From a virus, in the IMG/VR virus record IMGVR_UViG_3300050821_012676, positions 1-21,512 of that record: 21,512 bases of DNA; one strand, 5' to 3'. Made by a program: the position numbers and the translations under genes. Below the pieces are notes generated by a model. That model was not told where the DNA came from. It saw only the letters and a program-made list of their open reading frames with translations, and did not search any database. This document shows, in pieces, positions 13,747-19,249 of this stretch (its first letter is position 1; the number at the start of each line of letters is the position of its first letter).

Positions 13747-13875
13747 TCAACACAAATTAGAGCAACTCATGGCACTTGTTACGTTGGAGTAACTGTTGGA
13801 AAGCGCCCATGCAACCAAAAACACGAATAGTCCAAAAACGAGGGCTATAAAAAATATTAACCAATCCACTTTCAT
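13747..13875 (-). CDS. Single-span membrane mini-protein (42 aa), coupled to zinc-ribbon gene
   Basis: GGAGGAG lies eight bases before the ATG, and the ATG overlaps the upstream TGA (ATGA). The N-terminal 25 residues form a membrane helix (WLIFFIALVFGLFVFLVAWA); the tail is polar (SNSYSNVTSAMS). The strong ribosome binding site and overlap with the replication-operon gene make it likely to be translated. The role is unknown. Confidence 0.55.
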   Translation of the reverse strand: MKVDWLIFFIALVFGLFVFLVAWALSNSYSNVTSAMSCSNLC

Positions 13876-14090
13876 AAGCTTATCTCCTCCCAGATCATTT
13901 TAACGACTTTTTCCATAGCTGGATCTTGAAAATCTCCAAACTTCAGAAGCATATCTATCTTGACTTTTGTGTACTGGTTGGGATTTCTCCTGACTGCACG
14001 AATACAGTCTGGGCATAACTCTAGTTCTAGATTTTTCTCATCCCACCTTCGATCACAAAATATGCAACGTTCCCAAACAACTTCGCTCAT
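13872..14090 (-). CDS. Zinc-ribbon protein of the replication operon (72 aa)
   Basis: Two CxxC pairs, CIFC (residues 9-12) and CPDC (residues 26-29), would bind one zinc ion. The rest is helical and charged (FQDPAMEKVVKMIWEE). Its ATG overlaps the initiator's TGA (ATGA), so it is translated with the replication initiator. A DNA- or protein-binding accessory role in replication is inferred from the operon. No closer family is recognised. Confidence 0.6.
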   Translation of the reverse strand: MSEVVWERCIFCDRRWDEKNLELELCPDCIRAVRRNPNQYTKVKIDMLLKFGDFQDPAMEKVVKMIWEEISL

Positions 14091-15007
14091 ATGTCTAATG
14101 GTATATTCATTTTTCTAAATCTTGAATGTATTTTTTCTTTGAATCCAGGCTCTCCAACTTTGTAACTGTTTTCTCCATGAACCCTTGGAAATTCAACGTA
14201 ATCATGCCCTAAAATCATGTCACCCTTTGAGATAAGGTGTTTGTATGTCTTTAGCTTGTTAATCAATTCTAGGTCGGTTGTAACGCGAATTTTGGGCATC
14301 TTAGAGTTGTCTTCCCTTAACCATTTGCGTAAGACTGCTGCGTGACAAGAATATTGTTTAAATTTCTTTTCGTTGATGTCAGCATACTCATCCAACCGTT
14401 CCAACATGTCCGCCACCCTTTCCTTTCCAAAGTCTGACACTAGCTTCTCATGCTTATCAGATTTCATTTTGATGCGAGTCATTCCTGAGATCTTGGATTT
14501 GAATTTAAATTCAGACGAAGCGGACGGGCGTGGGGGGACAGGCGAAGCCTGGGGGCTTGCCCCCTCTCTCTCTTCTTCTTTAGTATATGGTTTAGTATCT
14601 GGTATTGGTGTTGCGTTTTCGCAATATCCATGTTGCGTTTTCGCAATCTCCATATTGCACTTTTGCAATATGTCTATGGAAGGTACGAATTTTTCCTCGT
14701 TAGAGAATGCATACCAAATCGTTCGATCGTAGTGTTTGACGTTGAAGTTAGCTTTCTTCAAAACTCCACGTTTAATTAATTTTGATATAATACGTAAAAC
14801 TTTAAACTTGTTGAGGTAGGGAAAGTTGGCGGCGATCTCATCCAATGTTTGGTAGGTCCAAGTTCTGCCGTCCAAAAAGTGTCGGTTAAGTTTTTTGTTT
14901 ATCCTGACCCAATGTTGGAAATGATGGATGATTATGGATTCTTCTATCCCGTACTCTGCTGCTAGGTGGATATCGAAGCTGTGGTGGTGAGAATATGTGA
15001 TTGTCAT
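14087..15007 (-). CDS. Replication initiator / replisome organiser (winged-helix N-terminus, 306 aa)
   Basis: Residues 1-105 resemble winged-helix replication proteins of phages and plasmids: FDIHLAAEYGIEESIIIHHF, then DGRTWTYQTLDEIAANFPYL, then RGVLKK and YDRTIWYA. Residues 110-170 form a variable linker (PDTKPYTKEE). Residues 180-250 carry a helical region ending in CHAAVLRKWLRED, like the C-terminal DnaD-type motif of replisome organisers. AGGA lies six bases before the ATG. Three DNA iterons lie within the linker-coding part (14609-14674), as the lambda origin lies within O. The protein probably binds these and recruits the host helicase, but the exact helicase partner is not visible. Confidence 0.75.
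   Translation of the reverse strand: MTITYSHHHSFDIHLAAEYGIEESIIIHHFQHWVRINKKLNRHFLDGRTWTYQTLDEIAANFPYLNKFKVLRIISKLIKRGVLKKANFNVKHYDRTIWYAFSNEEKFVPSIDILQKCNMEIAKTQHGYCENATPIPDTKPYTKEEEREGASPQASPVPPRPSASSEFKFKSKISGMTRIKMKSDKHEKLVSDFGKERVADMLERLDEYADINEKKFKQYSCHAAVLRKWLREDNSKMPKIRVTTDLELINKLKTYKHLISKGDMILGHDYVEFPRVHGENSYKVGEPGFKEKIHSRFRKMNIPLDI
14609..14674. repeat. Three tandem 22-bp iterons, candidate replication origin inside the initiator gene
   Basis: Units start at 14609, 14631 and 14653. The first two agree at 21 of 22 bases and the third is diverged. Each contains an inverted repeat, TTGCGTTTTCGCAA in units one and two and ATTGCACTTTTGCAAT in unit three. The spacing of 22 bp is about two helical turns, so bound proteins would face the same side. 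It is not a multiple of three, so each unit is read in a different frame and encodes a different peptide (LQKCN, IAKTQ, YCENA). Selection must therefore act on the DNA. A pyrimidine-rich and AT-rich stretch (14560-14608) lies beside it and may be the unwinding region. Confidence 0.75.
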
Positions 15008-15032
15008 TCTGTGTCCTAGGTGATTATTTTCC

Positions 15033-15169
15033 CTGGGACCAACGTTAAACTTTCATTTTACTTTTTCTAAATGACTGAGAGTTGTACTATTTTGTCACTT
15101 TCTTTATACTTCCGGGAAGAAGTTAAGTTTTTGTAAAATGTGGGTTCATTGTTGGTCCCAGAGTTTTTT
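15033..15169 (+). ncRNA. Candidate structured non-coding RNA divergent from the initiator gene
   Basis: CTGGGACCAAC at 15033-15043 pairs perfectly with GTTGGTCCCAG at 15151-15161. Further in, CATTTTAC at 15054-15061 pairs perfectly with GTAAAATG at 15133-15140, with extra A-T and wobble pairs between, so the two stems nest. A local hairpin (ACTTC/GAAGT) sits near 15113-15128. TTTTTT follows the closing stem at 15164-15169. A possible promoter has TTGTCA at 15001 and TATTTT at 15025, which would place the start near 15035, at the first G of the stem. The region lacks any convincing gene. The opposite strand would be the 5' leader of the initiator, so a leader structure is the alternative. Confidence 0.5.
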
Positions 15170-15178
15170 AGTGGTTTA

Positions 15179-15210
15179 AGAGCGGTTGAAGAACCGCTCT
15201 CTTTTTTTTT
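15179..15210 (+). terminator. Intrinsic terminator
   Basis: AGAGCGGTT and AACCGCTCT form a perfect 9-bp stem with a GAAG tetraloop, followed by C and a run of nine T. It ends transcripts coming from the candidate RNA on the plus strand. If some pass through, they would reach the genes at 15273, so it could also serve as an attenuator. Confidence 0.85.
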
Positions 15211-15272
15211 AAAAGCGCGTTTCTTTTTTCTTCAAAATAGTAATTTCTCTTTTCTTTAACCTCAAGTGGTAA

Positions 15273-15878
15273 ATGGGGAAAAAGGATTTCCAAGATATTG
15301 AGCCTCTGTGGTATTCTGCTATGAGAAGGGACAACAAACATAGGTCATTTTCGATGCAAATTAAACTGTTAAAGATTAGCGTCAGCATCAAAAAAATCGA
15401 TAGATTTTTCGTAGATTTTGAGTTTCCTGAGTTAAGGATAATCCTAAAAGGTATTCGCTATAACAGGAACACTCATAGAGCGTTTTTACCCTTCGTAGTC
15501 ACGGAAGATAAGGGGGTATATTCTCCTTTTTGCTTTATGGATTCTGAGACGATGAAGGAAGTTATCAGTACAATGTTGTCCCTCATAAAAGAAGAGAAGT
15601 TACCAGAGTTAACGGAAGGGCAGCGTGAGTACATTAAAAGAATTCGAGAAGAGGAAGTCCAGCGGCGAAAGCGAAAACTTCGAGGACATGTGGGAAGAGC
15701 ACCTTCAAAACCTAAAGAGGATAAAGGCGCTAATAAGGCATTACAGGCAAACAGCAAAAAAGAAACTCCCGCTACAGTACGGCCATGTCCAGATCCTAAG
15801 GGAGGTCGTGAAAATGCGTTTCTTAGCACCTTCGGAGCAGGGTTTACTGAAATACCTTTGCCAAGAAGAAAACCTTGA
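15273..15878 (+). CDS. Uncharacterised protein (201 aa)
   Basis: Residues about 30-105 look like a compact alpha/beta domain (SIKKIDRFFVDFEFPELRII, then FMDSETMKEVISTMLSLI). Residues 115-140 are a strongly basic helix. The last 60 residues are low in complexity (PSKPKEDKGANKALQ) and overlap a second gene in the +1 frame. The start is uncertain: the ATG at 15273 has only a weak ribosome binding site, and ATGs at 15321 and 15354 are alternatives. It lies beside the replication region, so an early DNA-metabolism role is possible, but the family is not recognised. Confidence 0.55.
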   Translation: MGKKDFQDIEPLWYSAMRRDNKHRSFSMQIKLLKISVSIKKIDRFFVDFEFPELRIILKGIRYNRNTHRAFLPFVVTEDKGVYSPFCFMDSETMKEVISTMLSLIKEEKLPELTEGQREYIKRIREEEVQRRKRKLRGHVGRAPSKPKEDKGANKALQANSKKETPATVRPCPDPKGGRENAFLSTFGAGFTEIPLPRRKP

Positions 15879-16026
15879 TTATACCTTGAAGTCCAAGTTC
15901 AATTTGTACGGTAAGGGGAATAAAGAGGTGCAGTTCAACATGTTTCCAGAGATGTTCACATTCGAATTCCCCGCTTCTTCTGTAGAACTGGGGGAGGATG
16001 TGGTGGCTGGTAGATGTAGGGCTTAA
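15625..16026 (+). CDS. Uncharacterised protein overlapping the previous gene out of frame (133 aa)
   Basis: The GTG at 15625 has GGAAGG a few bases before it. Other starts are ATG 15688 and ATG 15814, the last with an excellent GGGAGGT and giving only 70 residues. The N-terminal half is helical and basic (LKRIKALIRHYRQTAKKK), and the C-terminal half has a mixed pattern (LYGKGNKEVQFNMF). It overlaps the 201-residue frame by 254 bp. Either the two genes truly overlap, the second one is short (from 15814), or a +1 frameshift joins the good parts of both. The function is unknown. Confidence 0.5.
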   Translation: MSTLKEFEKRKSSGESENFEDMWEEHLQNLKRIKALIRHYRQTAKKKLPLQYGHVQILREVVKMRFLAPSEQGLLKYLCQEENLDYTLKSKFNLYGKGNKEVQFNMFPEMFTFEFPASSVELGEDVVAGRCRA

Positions 16027-16054
16027 GAAAAAGGGTGATTTTTAGGTCACCCTT
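16027..16054 (-). terminator. Intrinsic terminator of the recombination operon
   Basis: Read on the minus strand, AAGGGTGA and TCACCCTT form an 8-bp stem with an 8-base loop, followed by a T-run (TTTTTC). It lies 88 bp past the exonuclease stop. On the plus strand the hairpin is followed by AAAAGG, so it works mainly for the minus-strand operon. Confidence 0.7.
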
Positions 16055-16056
16055 AA

Positions 16057-16071
16057 AAGGAATACAAACAT
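16057..16071 (+). promoter_or_regulatory. Orphan copy of the AAGGAATACAAACAT leader
   Basis: These 15 bases are identical to those leading into the ATG at 19263, but here ATA follows where ATG would be. The frame from there stays open for over 50 codons into the exonuclease gene on the other strand, with no ATG near the leader. The 70 bases beyond it (16072-16141) contain an imperfect hairpin near 16088-16113. It may be a lost gene start or the 5' part of a small RNA. Confidence 0.4.
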
Positions 16072-16141
16072 AGGAAAACCCAGAAGATCCGTGCGGTGTA
16101 GGAGTCACGCGGAAAGTCAGGTGAAATACGGTCGTATCATT

Positions 16142-16996
16142 TCATATTTTAACTATTTGGTCAACTCTCCAACTCATAGTGGATTTTTTCCTATATGGTT
16201 CAAGATCCATTTCTTTGAGCTCGGGAATGGCTGAGTAGTCTACCTTTCCCTTTGATTGTATTTGCGTTAACTTTAGGTAGCGGCCTTTCGTTGTGCCAGA
16301 GCATTTTGAAATTAAATCTTTTTTGAGTGCCTCTATCTGCTCATCCAAGAATTCTCGTTGAAGAAGAAGTTTGGATAATTTCTCCTCTTTCTCTAGAAAG
16401 TCGCTATCATTCGTTTCAAATATATCTTTTTCAGAAGCCTCTGGAAGTGTATGGGACTTTAATAGGGTCCTAAATTCGTTCGCTGCAACCTTCATTTTTT
16501 CGATGTATTCTTCATCTCTATGTACTGTCACAGTGCAGCACTGGACAGGGCAGTGTGGGTTGTAACTGAAATAATAGGCTACCTTTAGATCTGTAACTGC
16601 CATCTGCCATTGAATTTGAGGATAGTAATGTTTAGGGACTACATCTTTTAGAGCTATTTCATGATCCTCAGCCCCTGGGCACTTGATCTCGACTAGAATC
16701 TCGTCTTCGCTAATACCATCTAGACTAGCTGCCATCCATCCATCTTTAGTAACAAATTTAGGAACGACGAATGTGTCCATTTCTTTCTCAAACAGCCGTC
16801 TAGCTTCTTCCTCCATATCGAGTCCACGTTTCATTACATAAGACTGCTCACGTTTAATGGAGGTCGTCTTTTCCTTGTACAACTGAAGGGGTGTAGTCCA
16901 CTTAGATACACCCATGATAACGCACATGTCAGTTGCTGTGATGTATTTCTTACGTATCTCTAACCATTCATCTGAACCGATGATTACGCTATCCAT
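16142..16996 (-). CDS. YqaJ-type viral recombinase exonuclease (284 aa)
   Basis: This enzyme family digests one strand of double-stranded DNA ends to prepare them for annealing, like lambda Exo. Visible motifs are SDEWLEIRKKYITATD near the N-terminus, RGLDMEEEARRLFE (residues 57-70), and the catalytic acid in AASLDGI (D93). The E103-x-K105 pair follows in LVEIKCP, then HYYPQIQWQM with Q127 and Q129. This is the PD-(D/E)XK nuclease order of YqaJ proteins. The C-terminal 80 residues are a helical region with a coiled-coil stretch (FLEKEEKLSKLLLQREFLDE). AGG lies six bases before the ATG. The gene overlaps the ERF gene by 8 bp and ends the operon. Confidence 0.85.
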   Translation of the reverse strand: MDSVIIGSDEWLEIRKKYITATDMCVIMGVSKWTTPLQLYKEKTTSIKREQSYVMKRGLDMEEEARRLFEKEMDTFVVPKFVTKDGWMAASLDGISEDEILVEIKCPGAEDHEIALKDVVPKHYYPQIQWQMAVTDLKVAYYFSYNPHCPVQCCTVTVHRDEEYIEKMKVAANEFRTLLKSHTLPEASEKDIFETNDSDFLEKEEKLSKLLLQREFLDEQIEALKKDLISKCSGTTKGRYLKLTQIQSKGKVDYSAIPELKEMDLEPYRKKSTMSWRVDQIVKI

Positions 16997-17582
16997 TCAT
17001 TGCCTCATCTTTTTTCTTCATTTTCTTTCTTATTGTCAAAGAAATGAATTCCCAATCCTTGACTGGGATATCATATACACTACTTATTCTAAGTCTCTCT
17101 AAGATCCAGTCTCTTGCATCTGGGACGCTACGTAGTAGAGAGTCCAATTCGGCACGCTGTTCCTCATTAATAACACTTGCGTAAGGGGTCTTATTAGAGG
17201 CCTGAGCGATCTCTGCATCATCATCAGACTGATATACACCACACATTGAGGCTAGGCTGTATCTTCTGAAGTATGAGAGCACTGATCCTGTTTCCTGAGG
17301 CTTAGAACACATAGGAAGAGGCATGAGGCTCTTGATCCACTGGCCAGAGCTATGATACAGAGTAGTCACTAGAATCTGCTTTTCTCCTGCCATATCCATC
17401 GTTTGAGTTATGGAGAGGCCATTTGAAGCAAGAGGTTCTCTGCAAGCTTGCCATACAGAAGCCAGGTCGGCGTATTTACTCTTGAAGTGTGGGTTAGTGC
17501 TATCTTTGCTGGCAGCATTCATTTGCCCTTGTGCTTTAGCTAAGGCTGTAGCTATTTCTTTTATTTCTGCTGACTGATTCAT
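16989..17582 (-). CDS. erf: ERF-family single-strand annealing protein (197 aa)
   Basis: ERF proteins bind single-stranded DNA and anneal complementary strands during phage recombination. Residues 1-130 follow the family: EIATALAKAQGQMNAASKDS, then NPHFKSKYADLASVWQACRE, then GLSITQ, and SVLSYFRRYSLASMCGVYQ near residues 98-116, the usual core signature. DDDAEIA follows, as in many relatives. The C-terminal part is variable and ends in a basic tail (RKKMKKKDEAMNG). AAGGAG precedes the ATG by five bases. It is paired with the YqaJ exonuclease downstream, as in the classic exonuclease plus annealing-protein system. Confidence 0.9.
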   Translation of the reverse strand: MNQSAEIKEIATALAKAQGQMNAASKDSTNPHFKSKYADLASVWQACREPLASNGLSITQTMDMAGEKQILVTTLYHSSGQWIKSLMPLPMCSKPQETGSVLSYFRRYSLASMCGVYQSDDDAEIAQASNKTPYASVINEEQRAELDSLLRSVPDARDWILERLRISSVYDIPVKDWEFISLTIRKKMKKKDEAMNG

Positions 17583-17773
17583 GACTTCTCCTTGTATGTT
17601 CCTTGAAATTCTACTCTGCTTGAGGTTTCAGACCAAAACTGGTCATAGTCGATGGAGATGATATCCATCTTATCTGCAAACTCTGAAGACCAGTGCATTA
17701 CATCTAGAACTGGTCCACGGGAGGTTTTCATAAATACAATCGATACTCTGACATCGTCTTTATCCATTGTCAT
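17579..17773 (-). CDS. Small hypothetical protein of the recombination operon (64 aa)
   Basis: The start overlaps the upstream stop by 4 bp, and the stop overlaps the ERF start by 4 bp. The second ATG (17767) has the better ribosome binding distance to AGG. The product is soluble with a beta-like core (DVRVSIVFMKTSRGPVLDVM) and an acidic/aromatic end. No family is recognised. Tight coupling suggests a function with ERF and the exonuclease. Confidence 0.55.
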   Translation of the reverse strand: MTMDKDDVRVSIVFMKTSRGPVLDVMHWSSEFADKMDIISIDYDQFWSETSSRVEFQGTYKEKS

Positions 17774-17991
17774 GCCTGTATTTCCCTTAATTCTTCTTCA
17801 TCCATCGAACTGAACCTCTGCGACAACTGGTACTGTTCCCAGTCCTCGTAGTCCATTATGGAAGCATCTTCATCTTCTGATCGGATCTCGTCTACCCACT
17901 CCATGTACTGTGCATAGAACTCTTCTTCTTGGGCTTCTTCTGGAGAATCCTCGAACCCATAATATTTTAGAAAATTCTCACGTGATCTCAT
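17770..17991 (-). CDS. Small very acidic protein of the recombination operon (73 aa)
   Basis: About 24 of 73 residues are Asp or Glu against six Arg/Lys, giving a net charge near -18, with regular aromatic residues (DYEDWEQYQL). Such composition recalls DNA-mimic proteins that inhibit host nucleases or DNA-binding proteins, and Gam-type inhibitors of host exonuclease often accompany phage recombination genes. The resemblance is only in charge and context; sequence similarity to any known mimic was not tested. The gene overlaps its neighbours on both sides by 4 bp. Confidence 0.55.
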   Translation of the reverse strand: MRSRENFLKYYGFEDSPEEAQEEEFYAQYMEWVDEIRSEDEDASIMDYEDWEQYQLSQRFSSMDEEELREIQA

Positions 17992-18134
17992 TTTAGACCT
18001 CTCACTTTTATATAATATTCTATTGTTTCGATCATAATTAAAAGTGATTTTTGAAGTTCATGCAGCATGGAGATGAGAGTTTCATCGATGTCTTGCGGTT
18101 TTTTAGGTTCAAGAGTAGGATCCTTATTGCTCAT
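17988..18134 (-). CDS. Small helical protein, first gene of the recombination operon (48 aa)
   Basis: A near-perfect Shine-Dalgarno (AAGGAGGT) lies seven bases before the ATG, and the stop overlaps the next start (ATGA). The N-terminal third is polar (NKDPTLEPKKPQDID). The rest is an amphipathic helix (TLISMLHELQKSLLIMIETI). It is too short for many gene callers, but the ribosome binding site and coupling make it convincing. The function is unknown. Confidence 0.6.
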   Translation of the reverse strand: MSNKDPTLEPKKPQDIDETLISMLHELQKSLLIMIETIEYYIKVRGLK

Positions 18135-18169
18135 ATACAATACCTCCTTGTAGGTAGCGTTTCTTTTTT

Positions 18170-18197
18170 AACCCGCGGTAGTACGCGGGTTTTTTTT
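18170..18197 (+). terminator. Intrinsic terminator in the divergent control region
   Basis: AACCCGCG and CGCGGGTT form an 8-bp GC-rich stem with a six-base loop, followed by T-run TTTTTT on the plus strand. No plus-strand gene ends before it. On the minus strand the hairpin is followed by A-rich sequence, so it terminates plus-strand transcripts only. It may end a small RNA antisense to the start of the recombination operon or protect the early promoter from read-through. Confidence 0.7.
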
Positions 18198-18365
18198 ACG
18201 ATGACATCATCTTAAAAGACTATGGAGTTTTATCGCAAGTCTTTTCCACATTTACCAATGAAAAATAAGATTAAAAACAAACTTTGTCTATATGGTAGCC
18301 ATAGCAAAATCGATCTTGCTAATGCTATTGAGTTTGTGGCAATATATTAGTGAAATAGGGAAACC
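18198..18365. promoter_or_regulatory. Divergent control region with several dyads
   Basis: This AT-rich stretch separates the minus-strand recombination operon from the Cro-like gene. It holds GATGACATCATC (18200-18211, 5-bp arms). AAAAGACT (18214-18221) pairs with AGTCTTTT (18238-18245), separated by 16 bases. TATGG-TAG-CCATA lies at 18291-18303. The dyads are candidate operators for the adjacent HTH regulator. No consensus promoter pair with correct spacing was found by eye. Confidence 0.45.
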
Positions 18366-18704
18366 ATGAAAAACAAGTTAAGAGATTATTTAGAAAATCA
18401 TAGAATGACTCGGTTGGTGTTCTCTCAAAAAATACCAGTAGACCCGAGTATGGTATATAAGTGGTTGTCATATACGTGCATTCCTTCTCCTAAGCACGCA
18501 GAGAGGATAGAGGAGGTCACAGAGGGAGAGGTTCCTTTGACGTATTGGGGTTATTGGAAGACAGAGAAGGGAAAGATCATTAGGCTGGCTAGAAAACCTC
18601 TAGAGATGAGCAAGCAATTTGTAGCAGCTCACGCGGCTTATTATTTGGATGAGTATAAAAAACAAAGGGCTATCAAAAAGGCTGAGCGAGATGGATACTT
18701 ATGA
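18366..18704 (+). CDS. Cro/C1-type HTH regulator (112 aa)
   Basis: Residues about 4-50 form the helix-turn-helix region: LRDYLENHRMTRLVFSQKI, then VDPSMVYKWLSYTCIPSPKH and AERIEEVT. The pattern -F-x-x-K-x-x-V-x-x-S-x-V-x-K-W-L-S with P-S-x-x-H-x-x-R-I-E is that of small Cro-like phage repressors that take the host's Cro/C1 fold. The C-terminal part is basic and helical (KKQRAIKKAERDG). It is the first gene after the divergent control region, so it probably regulates both operons. A peptidase domain is absent, so RecA-dependent self-cleavage is not expected. Confidence 0.75.
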   Translation: MKNKLRDYLENHRMTRLVFSQKIPVDPSMVYKWLSYTCIPSPKHAERIEEVTEGEVPLTYWGYWKTEKGKIIRLARKPLEMSKQFVAAHAAYYLDEYKKQRAIKKAERDGYL

Positions 18705-19242
18705 GATTTCAGGAATACCCGTCCCGTGGACATCCCACAGGGGGTTTGGAAAGAAGAGTTTCAATCCACGCTTCCAGGAGAAGAGAGGCGCAAAGTGGGA
18801 GTTATCATTACAGCATGATAAAAGACCTTTGCTTACTGGAGCAGTACGCGTTGATTTTCTTTTCGAAATGCCAATTCCCAAATGCATGCCTAAAAAAATG
18901 CAGGAAAAGATTAGATCAGGGGAGAAAGTTTACTGTACTAAAAGGCCAGACGCGACCAACCTCCGTAAGCATGCCGAAGATTGTCTTACTGGGATTGTGC
19001 TACTTGATGACAACCAGGTTGTTGCTGGAGAGACACAAAAGTACTATGCTAAAGACGCTCCCAAAACGTGCATTAAAATTCAGGAGATTGACATGCCACT
19101 TTCGAAAGGAAAAAGCAAGAAGACCATAAGCAAAAACATCAAGGAAATGAGAGAGAGCGGGCACCCCGAGAATCAAGCGGTTGCAGCGGCTTTGTCTCAA
19201 GCAAGAAAATCTGGGGCTAAGATCCCAAAGAAAAAGAAATAG
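18691..19242 (+). CDS. rusA: RusA-type Holliday junction resolvase with C-terminal basic domain (183 aa)
   Basis: RusA cuts four-way DNA junctions at the end of recombination and replication. Residues 1-133 match the fold: MDTYEISGIPVPWTSHR, then VRVDFLFEMPIPK, then KRPDATNLRKHAEDCLTGIV and LDDNQVV. Conserved acids are D87, D97, D106 and D107; the usual second Asp of the D-x-D pair is Thr89, as in some phage relatives. Residues 135-183 are a separate basic domain (MPLSKGKSKKTISKNIKEMR), elsewhere a stand-alone small phage protein. ATG 18691 is preferred over 18649 because AAAGG lies upstream; it overlaps the regulator gene by 14 bp. The resolvase complements the ERF/YqaJ recombination genes. 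Confidence 0.8.
   Translation: MDTYEISGIPVPWTSHRGFGKKSFNPRFQEKRGAKWELSLQHDKRPLLTGAVRVDFLFEMPIPKCMPKKMQEKIRSGEKVYCTKRPDATNLRKHAEDCLTGIVLLDDNQVVAGETQKYYAKDAPKTCIKIQEIDMPLSKGKSKKTISKNIKEMRESGHPENQAVAAALSQARKSGAKIPKKKK
19093..19242 (+). CDS. Possible internally started product: 49-aa basic phage protein (DUF6496-like)
   Basis: In frame within the resolvase gene, AGGAG lies six bases before the ATG at 19093, giving MPLSKGKSKKTISKNIKEMR as the beginning and QAVAAALSQARKSGAKIPKK as the end. This matches what I remember as a free-standing 45-55 residue phage protein (DUF6496-like). There is no stop codon between it and RusA. It may be made both as a fusion and alone. Internal translation is inferred from the ribosome binding site. 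Confidence 0.5.
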   Translation: MPLSKGKSKKTISKNIKEMRESGHPENQAVAAALSQARKSGAKIPKKKK

Positions 19243-19249
19243 AGACATC

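Noticed and set aside
14609-14674. Short CRISPR-like array
   Set aside because: The repeats are directly adjacent with no unique spacers, and only three units exist. Iterons explain them better.
14373-14732. Plus-strand frame of 119 codons opposite the initiator gene
   Set aside because: The minus-strand protein has a recognisable winged-helix domain and coupling to its neighbour. The plus frame is a low-complexity shadow.
15209-15391. Minus-strand frame of 60 codons across the terminator
   Set aside because: It runs through an intrinsic terminator and poly-T tract, has no ribosome binding site and consists of low-complexity L/I/K residues.
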